A stretch of DNA of 64,000 nt from Dirofilaria immitis. Taxonomy: Eukaryota; Nematoda; Chromadorea; Rhabditida; Onchocercidae. The position numbers were made by a program, and so were the translations under genes. A model generated the notes under the pieces. The model was not told where the DNA came from. It worked only from the letters and a program-made list of their open reading frames with translations, and searched no databases. The stretch lies in contig JAKNDB010000104.1 in NCBI GenBank assembly GCA_024305405.1, forward strand, positions 124,001-188,000, read 5' to 3'. The first letter of the stretch is position 1. Every line of letters begins with the position of its first letter. Below, one piece after another: positions 1 through 13,700 of the stretch.

Positions 1-3000
1 TACAATTTTTAAAAAATTTCATTTATAATTACAAAAAAAAAATATTAATATAATGAAAAAAAAAACGAAAATAATTAGTCTCAGAAAAAAATTTCAGTAA
101 TTTTTTATAAAAAAGAAAAATAACAAAAGAATGAATTTGAATAAAAAACAATAATTATCGAAGAAATCAAATGTTAACTTAGCTGATAAAAATCACAAAA
201 TGATTATTATAGAAAATGATGATGAATGATATAAATTTAAATATGATAAATTATAATTTTGATATTTTATGAATTATGATTCATTTCATGTATTGTATGA
301 TTTATTTGTTTTAATTTCCGACTATTTCATATTAATAAATATTTTCCCATTTCTCTCATCAAACAATACTGATAATTAAATTGAAATTTCCTTAAAAGAA
401 TTCAATTTTTCTAAATCAAATAATAGAAAGCAAAGGGAATCTGCTAAAAATTAATCAAAACAAACATCTTTACAATAATTATTCAATTTCGGATTAGTTA
501 ATTAATCAAATTAATCACTTATTATCAATGATTATCAAACATTATTGTTCGATCATTCCTGGTGATTAAAGAGCAGAATTTATTTTTTTTTGGGTAGTAA
601 TTTAACAATTGATCATATTGATAAAGGGGTAGAATTAACATATTTTTCTAGTTCCTTCATTTATTATTTTTAACCATAAAAATAAACAACTATATTGACA
701 GAAAATCGAACAATTCCAATTTAATTAATCCATTTCAAATTCAATTTAATTATTTTTATGACTTAACTAATTTCCCTGTATATAATTATGAAAATTGCAT
801 ATCATCCTTTTTCCATCTTCTTCAAACTTTCCGATATTATCAACAAATTGTTAATTTCTTGTTATATGGTTGAAAAGTATTCGTTGAAATTAAATTTCAT
901 TGGAATATATAAAAATTAGACGAATACATTTATTTTCTACAAACTGAAAATAAAATAAATTTCGCGAGGAGGACGGACAACGAGAGGGGAAAAAAAGAGA
1001 GAGAGAAGAAATTTCGCAGTAAAATTGTCATATTGTCATTTTCTCTGAATCATTTATGCATTGTTCGAATACATAAAAAGAATTCAACCCATCTAAAAAT
1101 ATCAATAATCAAAAATGAAAAAAAAAGAAAAAAACGATGAAAATATTAGATTAAATAAGGGAGAAATGAAAAATAAGGGAGAAAAATTTTCTTTTACAAA
1201 TACAAATAATAATTTGTGAAAGAATTTTAACAATTACTAAAATTCAAATTTCAGTATTCAAATTAATTAATTTATTTCATTATTTATATATCAATGATAA
1301 TATATGAGATATTTTTCCATTATTAATGTTTATTGTTTATTTTATAATATTTATATTTTATATTGAAATAGATAAGCATAAATAAGAATAATGAATATGT
1401 GATATATTGTAATCATATACATTTGTTTGGATAATTTATTTAATTCAACTATGTTTGTTTCATCATATTTCTAATAAATATATTTATAAATAGCTTTTTC
1501 ATTTCTTTCTTTTTTTTTTTTATATATTCTAACCAAAATTTCGAATTTACTCGAAACATCAAGGTTAATTTTTTTGAAATGTTTTTGAAACTGTGAACGA
1601 AATTTCCTACTTTTTCAATCCTGTAATTTACAAGAGAAAGAGAGAAGAAAGAAAAAAGAAAGAGAGAAGAAGAGATGGAAAGAAAGAAAGAAAGAAAGAA
1701 AGAGGTGAAAGGTGATAATTTTCAATTTTGACACAAATTTCGAACAAATGCAATATCATTCAAGCATGATACGGTTCATTTCATTCATCACGTCACAGTT
1801 TTGATTGCCTCAAAAATATCCCGAAACTAAACATTGGCCGCATTTCTTCTTTTTTTAGCCAAATGATTAATTGCACGGTTAAAAGTAAATGAACTGTTTC
1901 CGCAAAGATACCAATCTCGTTTACTAACCTCATGATATCAATTTATCATTTGTAAAAAATAAATATAACTTTTGCACGAAATGATTAATTTAAAAATAAT
2001 TTTATCAAAATCAGTTATAATTAATTTTTATTAATTCAGTTATTTATTTCATTAACTGAAATAAATCAGCGATGATTATCAAAAATCTCTCATATACAAT
2101 GTATAGCTAATCATTAAAACTGTTTATTTAATCAAAAATAACAAAAATATTTTCTTCGCCTGGCCTTATTTTGGAATTATTCAAAAGGTAAAAATAATAT
2201 TTTATCAAATAATTTCTAAACTAAAAAATGAAATACTTCGGATAAGATTTAATGATAATAGAAGTAAAAAGAATATTTCTGATTTGATTTGATTAGAAGG
2301 TTTGATACGAATGATTGAAAATTAGTATCACAATTTCATACTAATCATTAGTTAATCTATGAAAGCTCAATAATTAATTTAAAATATATGAACAGATAAG
2401 GTAAATAAATATGATATGAATAGATAGATTGGACATTATAATGAATCCGTCATTAAATTTATCATCATAATATTGAATATCTCCATAAATTTCGCTAATG
2501 AAATTGAATACAGATAATTGATTAATTATTATTATTAATATTCCTATTTGCTGTTATAGATATTCACGAATTACTATCAAAAAAATATTTACATTTTATT
2601 TCATATTTAAATAATTTTAGCAATTCATTTACAATAATTTTATCCATAATTCTTATTTGGGTAAATGAAATGAAATGGGTAAATTTTTAAGAAGAAAAAC
2701 TAATATGAAATAATTATCGAAAGGTAAAATGAACTATTACTACGGTTTTTAGAAGCTTAATAAATGGTTACCCATAGCAACAAAATATATGGTTGAGTTA
2801 AAAAAAAAAGAAAAAATAAAAGTAACATTTTCAGGAATAGAAAATCCTTTATGTATGAAATGAATAGCTGATACGTAGAAAATAGAGATAAATGAGATAA
2901 ATATGATAAATTAAAATCGAATGATATTTTCACACTTATATTTTATATCCTTAATTGAAGTAATTATTTTCAATTTTGAGAATTATATTATATCAGAAAT

Positions 3001-6000
3001 GGATATAACTGATGTAATTGTTTTTCATTTTTCAATATGAAAAAAAGGAAGCAAGAAGATACGACATTTTTGATGATAAATATTGTTAGATAGTATTATA
3101 TCGATTGTTGAAAATTAAATTTGAATATTTCGGAAAGTTTAGTTAACAAATTTGGAAGATTTTTCTTTTTGTTTTTAACAAGCTTATTCACTTAAATAAT
3201 TGAATAAAAGACAAGTCTGAACTGTTTTTGACTAATATCAGCCAAAAAAATTATCAGTGATCGAAAATATTTCAATTAATTTTATTTTATTCACTTAATT
3301 AATTAATTACTAATGAAGAAACGTCGAATAGAGAATTTTTTAAACAATCATAGTTTAATATTAAAATTGCATAATTATTTTGTTTCGATTTTCATACATA
3401 TATATATATATCTTATAAGAGATATATATTTGATATAATATTTTATATTATATTATATTATAAATAACATTTATCTATTTTATCATTAAATTTTAACAAT
3501 TTAAAGATAAGTGAAATGAATTAAAAAAATATATTAACAGATGAATATGACAAATTAATCATATCTCTTTTATTAACATTAAAAACACTTACGTAATAAA
3601 TTTTACTAAGATACATTTTAAGGAAAAATTTTTTTAATTAAAATTTTTTCAAAGCTCATATCATTTTTGATTAAAAATTTTATGCAAAAAATTGAAAAAT
3701 ATATTGCTCAAATAGTTGGAATAGGGAAATGTAAAAATAACCAAATCGAGCTGTATTTTTTGAAAAATTGGAAATTTTTCGTTTAGCAGTGATGGAAGTA
3801 ATTAACAAATATAAGAAATTCATGATAATAGTCATAATGATGATGATAATGGTGGCAGTAATGATAATAATAATATTAATGATAATAATAGTTAATTAAT
3901 ACGAGTAATATCATACTAAGTGACGGTATAATGACAAATATGATATTGGCATTAGTACTGGTGATAATGATACTGATGATAATGCAATGGTGATATGATG
4001 ATTGGTTTATTTAATAATGGTGATGATTCAAGTAATATTCATTCATATGAATAGAGAATAGCATTTATTTATAAGAAAGAAGGGGTGAAAAGATGAATAG
4101 GAAAAAATGATTGATTAACGGCCGACGATATATTTGTCGTTTAAAAAGTGGAAATAAAAAGGTTATCAAATTATAACCAAACGGATAAATTTGAAAAAAT
4201 AATTAGTCGTGATAAGTATATCAGATTATCTCCGATAACTCTTAACACTAACAAGTTAATGTTAACGCTTTGATTTTCTATCATATTTGGCTTATATATT
4301 ATAATTAATCGATATTATATTTGTTTTATCCACAATTTTTTATATAATATGAAATAATTATAGGCTGTATTCTCGATATATTATGAAATATTTCAGTTAT
4401 TTTAATATCGATGATTGTTTGAAATGATTAATTAGCTAAGAAATAATTTTAAAACAAAATAACCGCAAATAATATTTAGTAGTAAAAATATTTGAAATGA
4501 ATTGTGACAACTATTCGAAATTTTTAACAAAACGATCGATCATTTTATTTTTGATTGATTAATTGAAAAGCAAAGGAAATTATTAGCAAAGTTAAAATAT
4601 GTAACAAAATATGATTGATGGAAATGTAAACAATTAAAAAAATGATAACAATTTTGACAGATGATTTATTTTCTAGCAATTCTGATAAACATCTATGAAT
4701 AATTGAAAATATTCATAGTTGCTTATTTTTTTTTTGAAAAAGGAAGGAATGAAATTGCTAAGAAATTTGGTTAGATATAGAAAAATGTACAGTCATAATT
4801 TCTATTTTATTTATCATTATAAGAAATACTTTTTAAAGGAATTATTGATTAATATTCCCTACATTATTTACTAACATTTATAACATTAATAATCAATAAT
4901 CAATAATAATAATAATAATAATAATAGCTGATAATCAGTAACAATAATCACTAATAATGAATATAGTAATAATAATAACAATAATGTATAATTATTAACG
5001 ATGACATTTTAAAAATGATGAAATAAATTAATGATTGATAAAATATAATTTTGATAAATATTCGAAAATATAATATTTATTAAAAATTAAAATTCAAATG
5101 ACACTTTAATTACATATAATAAATAATGAATTCTAATAGCATATTGCAAATATATCGATGAATGAGGTTAGAATTAATTGGAAAAAAATTCAAAAGAACT
5201 GTTTTTTTTTTTGGATGAACATAAATAGGAAAATGTACATCCATCCGATCGTTTGTTAAAAATTCTAGTTTGCAGTATGCTCCGGGAACGAATAAAATGA
5301 TAATGAGCTATTCATTTGGTTGATAACATTTGTTTATGTTGAAAATTAATATCTATTAATCATTCATGATGATGAGGCGAGAAGTGATAGGAGAGATATA
5401 CAAGTGATAAGACGAGTAAATAAAATGCAAATAATAATTTGGAATGAATTGTTTGTTTATATTTGTATTAACAAAATTTTGTTAATTTTGTTAAATTTCA
5501 ATCTTATTTAATATATTTTGCTTTTCATCTCTTTTTTTTCTCGCGATAGTCAAATTAAATTGCACGATGAATTTCAAATATTATCACTGTTAAGTGGAGT
5601 ATCGTTTCAGAAGTAATTTATCAAACTATCGAGAATGAATTTTCTAATTATTGGAATAATCGGGAATTTTGCGAAAAAAATTTTCCATAAAATGCTTTTT
5701 ATTTCAAGCATAAATATTTCGAATTTATGCAAAATATGAAATCTTTTCGCATATTTTTTTCGTATTAATAACTTTTAACCTTTGCCTTTTAACTTTTTGA
5801 TTCATTGTATTGTATGATAAGACAGGAAAAAAAGTTATGGGATCGTAAAACTTTGGTACCACTGATATTTAAATTACGAACTGATTTTTATAAGAAATTA
5901 TTCGTCCGTTTCCTTTTCATTTTTCTTTTTGAATTGTGAATAACTTTAGCATATAACATTTTGCCTCCGCTTATTAAAATCTTTATTATATCATTTTCTT

Positions 6001-8283
6001 TGATTATTAAATAAATATTATCATTTAAGATTTATAAATTTATAATTTCACTTTTTTGAAATTAAAATTTTAATTTGCTCTAACGAAAATTTTGAAAATA
6101 TTTATAAAATAGGCAAAAATATTGAATAAATTTGATTGTTTTAATAATCAAATAAATATTAATTTTTGATTTTTCAAAAAAAAAACTTTCGGAAAGATTT
6201 TATGAAATAGACAAAAGAGAATGATAAACGAATGATAAGAGAAAATTTGATTAAATGAAAAAGTAATAATGCCTTTTATAAAAAATTAAATATTTGTTGT
6301 AAAATTGATTTCTTTAATAATTACTATGTCAGCTAAATGTATTGAAGAAGAAATTTCAATTTTAAATTAGAAGAGTATAATTGCATAAAATATCCAACAG
6401 TGATAAAAATGTGACTAATGAATGATAATGAATATCGTAATCACACCATTTCGGAAGATTAAACAAAGAAGTTAATAAATCCAATAAAATATTTAAAAGA
6501 AAAAAAAGATTAATTAAAAGTTGGAAATTATAAATTGAAAATTATAATTTTGTAAAGATTTAAGGAATAAATAATATTATAGAGGAGAAAGATAGAAGAA
6601 GAGATGAAAAGATATTTAAATTTGTAATGGATTAAATTGAATAATATAATGTGATGAGACCGAAATCAGGACAGCAAATTACTTTTCCTACGAATTAAAT
6701 TGTTTAGGCAATAAATTAGAAAAAAGCTCTTTAAAAATTAGGCCAATCTCTAAATTGGCTTTTAAGGCTTATTTTCAATTTTTATTCTACTGTATATCAT
6801 ATAAATAAAAAATTTCTTTTTGTAATTCTTTTTTTTATTTTTATCGAATTTTTTAAATGTTATTAAAAGATAAAATTTAAGTTTAATTGAATTTTTACAA
6901 ATTTTTTCTAAGTAAGTAAATAAATTTTGAATTGAATTTCCCTCTAATTTTATTTAAATTCGAGATTTTACTTAATTAGCATTTTACTTTTAATTACACC
7001 TAACTTTTGTTTGAATTATATTTCATTCTTTATCCCTTGTTCAAAGGGATAAAGAATGAAACAGTTACTGTAAAGATTTCAATTTATCAAAATAAAATAA
7101 ATTATAAAATAATTATTTATTATAGTTGTAATAAATAATTAACGACAAGTTCAAGAGAAATTAGAGGAAAGAAGAGAATATATTATAAGTATTTCATATA
7201 TATACGTATATGTGTATCTGAAATGGAAATGGAATTCAAATTTTATTTTAAATAGAAATGGAAAAAGTGTGAACAACAAGTGATAATATTTTATTCGATT
7301 ACAATTTTAATTATAATTATATTTAGACACACATTGCGATCATACTTCTCTTTTCGGTATAATGGAGTCATATTCATCAAAACAATAACTGATGCAACCC
7401 CAAATTAAAAAAAAAAAAGACTTAAAATTAAAATTAAAAAGAAATCAATTATTTTTGGTCATTTACTATAATTAAATTTAAAAAAAAAGAAACATTGCGG
7501 TAAATAAAAACAAAAAAAACAAATTATAAATAAAGGTAAAGGTAACAACTATTATAATAAATAAATAAATTCATTTCTTGAGCTCAAATATCAAGGAGAA
7601 AACGAAAACAAAGACGAAATTACTTATTTATTGTTTTCTTTATTTATTGTTTTCTTTTCTTTTTTGATAGAAAACTTTTTCGATTGCTAAAAATTAAGCA
7701 AATAATTTTTATTTTAACGTTAATTGTTTCATTAAATAAATGGCTTATTCATTTTTATTTTGTCTTTTGATTTGTGATAATATTTTTAATCGAAAATATA
7801 AGAAAAAAATTGTATAATATAAATATATTCGAATAAACCTTTTATCATTTATTTTTTAACAATAATAATTAATAATTATTCAAAACATTAATCATTACTT
7901 ATTAACAATATAGTAAAATTACCAATTCTATAATATTTATTACAAATATTATAGATTTTTTGTAAGAGTAAACATATATAATATTTGTAATACGGTATTT
8001 TGAAATGAATGATTTCTTCCATTATCGTAATCTTTTTATTTTCAACAGAGCAGTTTAATACTTATAAAATGAATATTATTTATCGATTATATGATTAAAT
8101 TTATAATATCTGAAGGTTTAGTGATAAGCAGAAATCTTAAAAACATTTCCAAAATTTTTTCTTTTTATCATATACATACAATTAATTTCATTGAATTAGA
8201 ATAAAATTTAATAAATAAATGATAAAATAGTGAATTAAATACAACCAGTATTTGAAATTCCTGTAAAATTTTTATTACGAAAA
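1..8283. other. AT-rich gene-free region
   Basis: No exon-like island, family motif or convincing splice-bounded frame was seen on either strand. The stretch is extremely AT-rich, with poly-A/T runs, GAT/AAT-type microsatellites around 3830-3890 and 4895-4925, a GAAA-rich purine tract around 1630-1705, and one perfect hairpin at 7021-7061 listed separately. It lies downstream of the 3' end of the minus-strand potassium channel gene. Confidence 0.6.
7021..7061. repeat. Perfect 18-bp inverted repeat (hairpin)
   Basis: Two perfectly complementary 18-base arms, 7021-7038 and 7044-7061, flank a 5-base loop. The arms are not simple AT repeat; they include the core ATCCCTT / AAGGGAT. The position is about 1.2 kb beyond the likely polyadenylation region of the minus-strand channel gene, so a link to that transcript is not shown. 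Confidence 0.85.
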
Positions 8284-8289
8284 TTTATT
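8271..8289 (-). other. Candidate polyadenylation signals of the channel gene
   Basis: Two AATAAA hexamers on the minus strand, at 8289-8284 and 8276-8271, lie about 400 bases past the channel stop codon at 8684. They are the first close matches I found downstream, so the 3' UTR would be about 400 nt. AATAAA is common by chance in DNA this AT-rich, so this is only a candidate. Confidence 0.35.
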
Positions 8290-8683
8290 TTGATTTAACG
8301 GAATTGAATAGTAAAGAGAGCATTATTTATATTATTATAATACAATTAATGATTTTTTTCTTTTTTTGTTTTATGAAATTAAAATTTTTAATATATTTAC
8401 ATTGTAATATATTATACATTATCTGATTGAAAGTCATTGTTTATCATTGCTTGAGGATATATTAACATCAACAGTATCCATAGAGGTTACTATTATTTCA
8501 TATCGGTAGTGAAGACTTTAAGGAAAAGGTAAGTAAAACCGGTGATACAGATGCCAGTATGGTTGATCCATTTCAAAGCTCTCATTATTTGACAATCGTC
8601 GTTATGAGGCTGTTGATACGAGGATATTTGTTGTTGATGCCGCTTTTGTTGTTATTATTGGTGATGTTATTGTTATTGCTGTT

Positions 8684-8794
8684 TTAAGGTATGTTGAAGT
8701 TCGATAATTTTTGCGTCAATAAGTTCATTTGTGTAATAAATTGGTTTTGAGTACGATGCATTTCCCATAATGTTTCATGCATATCATTATGTAA
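8684..8794 (-). CDS. kcnl: SK channel exon 19: C-terminal helix and stop
   Basis: Acceptor TTTTTTTTCAG at 8795, then 36 codons and TAA at 8684-8686. It encodes a polar helical tail ([19 protein letters not shown] and on) that aligns with the coiled-coil segment after the calmodulin-binding domain in KCNN proteins. Phase 0 start. Confidence 0.85.
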   Translation of the reverse strand, partial: LHNDMHETLWEMHRTQNQFITQMNLLTQKLSNFNIP

Positions 8795-10722
8795 CTGAAA
8801 AAAAATCAAATTAAATAGCAAACTTACTGAAATATCGGAAATATAAATATAAAATCATATGAAATGAATAAATGAAAATAGGAAATTATATGTGACTGTA
8901 TATGGAGAAAAGATAATAATAGAAGTTAGATTATATTAAAGAAAGATTAGCAAAATTAATGAGATATAATTAGTACTTAAAATATCATGTTTAATAAAAA
9001 TCATAAAGTATAGTTCAATTTTTATCAAGTATGATATTTTCAAGTTCCATTTATTTTCTACTTATTTTACCAGTAATCATAGTCATATTTTCTTGCATTA
9101 TTGTAATCGCAAAAATCGGGAAGGAAAAGTTTGAAGTTGAAGTTAATTTATTTTCTTTAAGTTATATTATCTGAATTCCCGAACGATTTACATCAGCAAA
9201 AATGATATCAATATTATGAAATAATTTGCTGTTAATTTTTTCTATTCATTGATTAATTCAGAACTAAGTAATAAACAAATTGCTACCTTGCCAAAATCTA
9301 GTAGCAAATTTCCACGTTCCTGCAATTTTCGTTGATCCCATTTGATTCGTCGAAATTCATAAATAGCTTGCAAAAATCGTCGCTGGTGATGTCTTAACCG
9401 TAATTCATCACCTTTGTTGCATGAATTCTTGTATTTATGAATAAACCTAAAAATATCATTCGATTACGGTAAATTACAATAACGATGCTACTATAGTTGA
9501 TAAAGGATTAATTCGAGTAAAAAGCAATAATGATAGTAAATTTTTGATACCGTATTGCTAAAATTTTAAATTAATTAATCTTTAGAATAAGCAAAACAAA
9601 AAAATATCGCTTATTATCACTTTTGATTTCATTTCTTTTCGCCTTTTTCTCTCTTTTTTAAACCAATTTTTTTCTTCTTTTTTAAGAAAACGTTTTGAAA
9701 TAATTTTATATACATAAGTTTGAATAAGCAAAAAAAAATATTTATCAATTAACCAGGTTTGTTGAAGTACCAATGCAGCAGCATTTTTCCGTTGATTGGT
9801 AAGTTTAGAATCAGCCATAAAATTGTTGACGTGTTTTTCAGCTCGGCTTAATTCTAATTTTCGTGATATAACAGCAATTAAAGCTGATGATACGCCAGCA
9901 CCCTATATTAATTATCAATTATGGTATATTTTAATTAATTAAGAAATTCAAAGATTTTCAAATGCTTAATTATTTGTTTATTTTAAATTAAATTTTAGGA
10001 TTAGAAAGGGTTATTGTAGCTTTATTTTTGGTTTGAAAGATAGCTTATATATTTTGGTATTTCTAATATTATCTTTCAATAAAATGTTAGAACTTATTTA
10101 GGAATAAGGCGTACAATTTGCCGGATATTCAAAATTAAAGATCAAATGAATTAAAAATGTCTATTTGATATAACTATTTTATAGGAACTTTGAAATATAT
10201 GAAGTAAAGAAGTTAGAGTACATGTTTATTACATAAATATAAGTTTGATAAAGTTTAGGAGAAATTATTTTCATCATTTCATTTTACTGCATATTTAAAC
10301 ATACCACAATGCCAGTTGTTATTGCTAATGCTCGACCACAATATGTGTTTGGTACAATATCACCATAACCTATGAATTTTAATAAATATTAAAATTTTAG
10401 CAAGAAATCAAAAAATAAATAAAAAGATATTATTAGAAATGCTAAATTTGATAAAGCATGAGGAAGCTATTTAATGTTAAAGTTAATTTTAATTTATTCA
10501 TGAATCATTTTAAGTAAGTTTATTATAGTAAGAATAAATACAGAATTATTGATTATCAATTTGTTATAATCTGTCGATATATTGTTGATAAATAATTTTG
10601 ACAAAAATTAATTCATGCAATTTATATAATTTAATACATGCGCTTGAACTTACCAACTGACATAAATGTAACCTGAAATTACGTATTTTAGAAAAGGATA
10701 AGTAGAAAAAAATCAAATACAT

Positions 10723-10768
<46 letters not shown>

Positions 10769-13700
10769 ATTGATAAAATAAAATAATACACATTGAGAAT
10801 TCTTTTTAGTTTCTCTTTATTATATAAAATGAATTAATCTAAAATTTCTATTTGATATTAAAATAAATTTAAAACTATTTAAGCTTTTTGATCAATTTTA
10901 GATTAAGCAAATTCTTTGGAATCAAATTTCGTTTTTAATAATTTTATTTTCATTTCATTTTATTCGCATAAAAATTTTATTAAATTAGAGAAAAAGAAGA
11001 AACAATGAAAAATTCTCTTACTATGATGAACCATAATGAATTAAGATGATAATGCCTTGCTGATAATTCGCCGTCATATCTGTAAGGATTAATTATTTGA
11101 ACTGATAGTAAGAAAATTTAGCAAATACTAATCCATCCATGAATAGAAATTTCTTAAGGAAATCAAATTTCTTTCAACCGAAATATAAAAACAATATTCA
11201 AATAAATAAATAAATAAATATACCGTTCACATTGCGTAAACATCCATGACATACAAATCCAAAATGATACAGTAAATACGATTAATACCCTGAGAGGATG
11301 ATCGGCCATCATTGTTTTAATCACAAATCGAAAATCCATTGATATCCGATTTAGAGCGGCTATTGAACGTGTTGCCGCATCCTGAAAAAAACTTTCCATA
11401 GCAAGTTTAATTTTAAAAGCCTATGCTCAAACAGTAACCTATAGCCAGATATGATTTAAAGCCAAAACTTTTGAATATTCAAACTTTCTCAATTATATGT
11501 GAAGTTCCTAATAAAGGAGTTGAATATTCAAATTGCTATTTTTATATCAAAAAAATATTAACAGAATAGATATGAATGATAAGAGCAATTCTTCAATATA
11601 AAGATTGTTATAGATCAATGAGCAGCGAAAACAAAATTTTAACTGATACCGAAAATTTTTCGGAGACAAAGACCTATGATAAATCTAATCTATTTGATAA
11701 TATTCTTGTCACGAACAATAAGCACCAAAAAAAGGAAAGAAGAAGAATAACCTGAAATTGTTTACTATGTAAAACCATAAATCTACATAGAAGATATGCA
11801 CGAAGAAACATTGGTACTGATAATATAACATCAACAGGTACATTAACCATTGTAACCTTTTTGCTATCTGGATGAATGTAAGACCATTGCATTATACCTG
11901 TACCTATAAAATAATAACAAATTTAAAAAGCTAATCAATAATTTAAATTAAAACTAATTAGATATAGATATCAAATTAGGACTAAGCAAATATAGCTATC
12001 TATTTCATTATAATAACGGATCTTCTTTTGATGATAATAAAGAGATTCTCGACAAAAGGCTTAAATTAACAGGTTTTATCCATCCATTCATCCATCTATC
12101 TAATAGATTTTTAATCATCAAATCAAATGAATTAAATTAGTATTATGAAACCATAATCTTTTTTCTTCAATTCATTATAATTTACCTATTACTTACTAAT
12201 AATCCAGGTGAATATTAACAAAATGATTTCGAAGTAAATTTCCATCAGGTAGGAAGAAAAAAATATGATAAAAGGATGAAAATAAAAACCTGGAAATGGA
12301 CAAATAGCACAAACAATTAATTCGATAGCTAATTTAATAACTCGTTCTGTTGTAAGCGCAACTCGCCAGTCATCTGCGCCACTATCTGTTAATGCCATTT
12401 TTACCTGAAAAATTAAATTTTATATTTTATTCATTATAATAATTTGATCAGATTATAATTAGTTATAATGCAATTCTTCAAATTATTACATTCATTTATT
12501 ACTACTGCCAGAGAAATTATGATTAAGTAATTTTATGCTTACCATATTATTACAAATTATCATTGCATTCATTATTTATGATTAAAATTGATCATTGTAA
12601 TTTGAAAATTTACAATATCAATTTCTTTTTTTTCGTTAACGACAACTTTTTAACCTGATAAAAAAATGTTAATTAATTTAATTAAAATTTTTGAAAATAA
12701 ATATAATCACATACTTCGATAGAATGATAATGAACTAAACTCGCCATCAATGCAATTGTACATAATACACATAAAGTTCGAAGTAATAATGATACTGGAT
12801 GTGTCTGAAATGAAAAAAAAGAAAATTTTAATTTTCATAATTGAATTAGATTATATAAAATATGAAAGGAATTAAATTAGTTCTAACTAAAAATAAAATA
12901 TTCATGAAATAATCGATCGGAATTACTATTCATTTTTCGTCTATCAACTAGATAGATGCCTTTCGATAAATGATACTGATATGATTTCAAATCAATTTTA
13001 TTGATAGCAAATAAAAAATATATGAAAACTTTACCTTATTAAAATCACTATCACCAGTTGCAGCGGTAATTTCAGAATCAATGATAATAAAAATAAGTCC
13101 GGCTAAGCCAAATGCTAATGAAATTTCGCATATTTTATTCCGCTTGGTGAAAAGTTGCTTCCGTAATCGACAACGCATTTTAGCAGTGCTATCACTGAAA
13201 AAGAAAAAACAAATTCAAATTTTTTATTTCATTTCTGAATAGATGAACTAATAAATTTAAAGATTGAAAAAAAAATAAAATGAAAAAAATAAATTGAATA
13301 ATTTGCTTAAATTTATTGATAAATGAATAAATAATTATAAGAAAATTTATAGGATGGAAAGCAAATAAATGTATAACAAATAATGATGGATGATAATTAA
13401 ATTGTATAAGACTGAGAGAAAAATACAAATTCAATGATATTTTCGATATAAAATTGATTAATTACAAATTTTCATCATCCTTTTTAAATCTTTGATCAAG
13501 CAGAAAGAGGGATGAAGAAGGGAAAATATATATGTAATCATATATTGATAATAATGTTGATGACGATCGTAATTATAAATTCAAATTATAATTACTATCA
13601 TTATGCTTCCAAATTATTCCCATGATTAATGATAATAATGATAATCGTAATAAGATGATAAGAATAACAAATTATATAAATAAAGACAACCTTAAGCATA

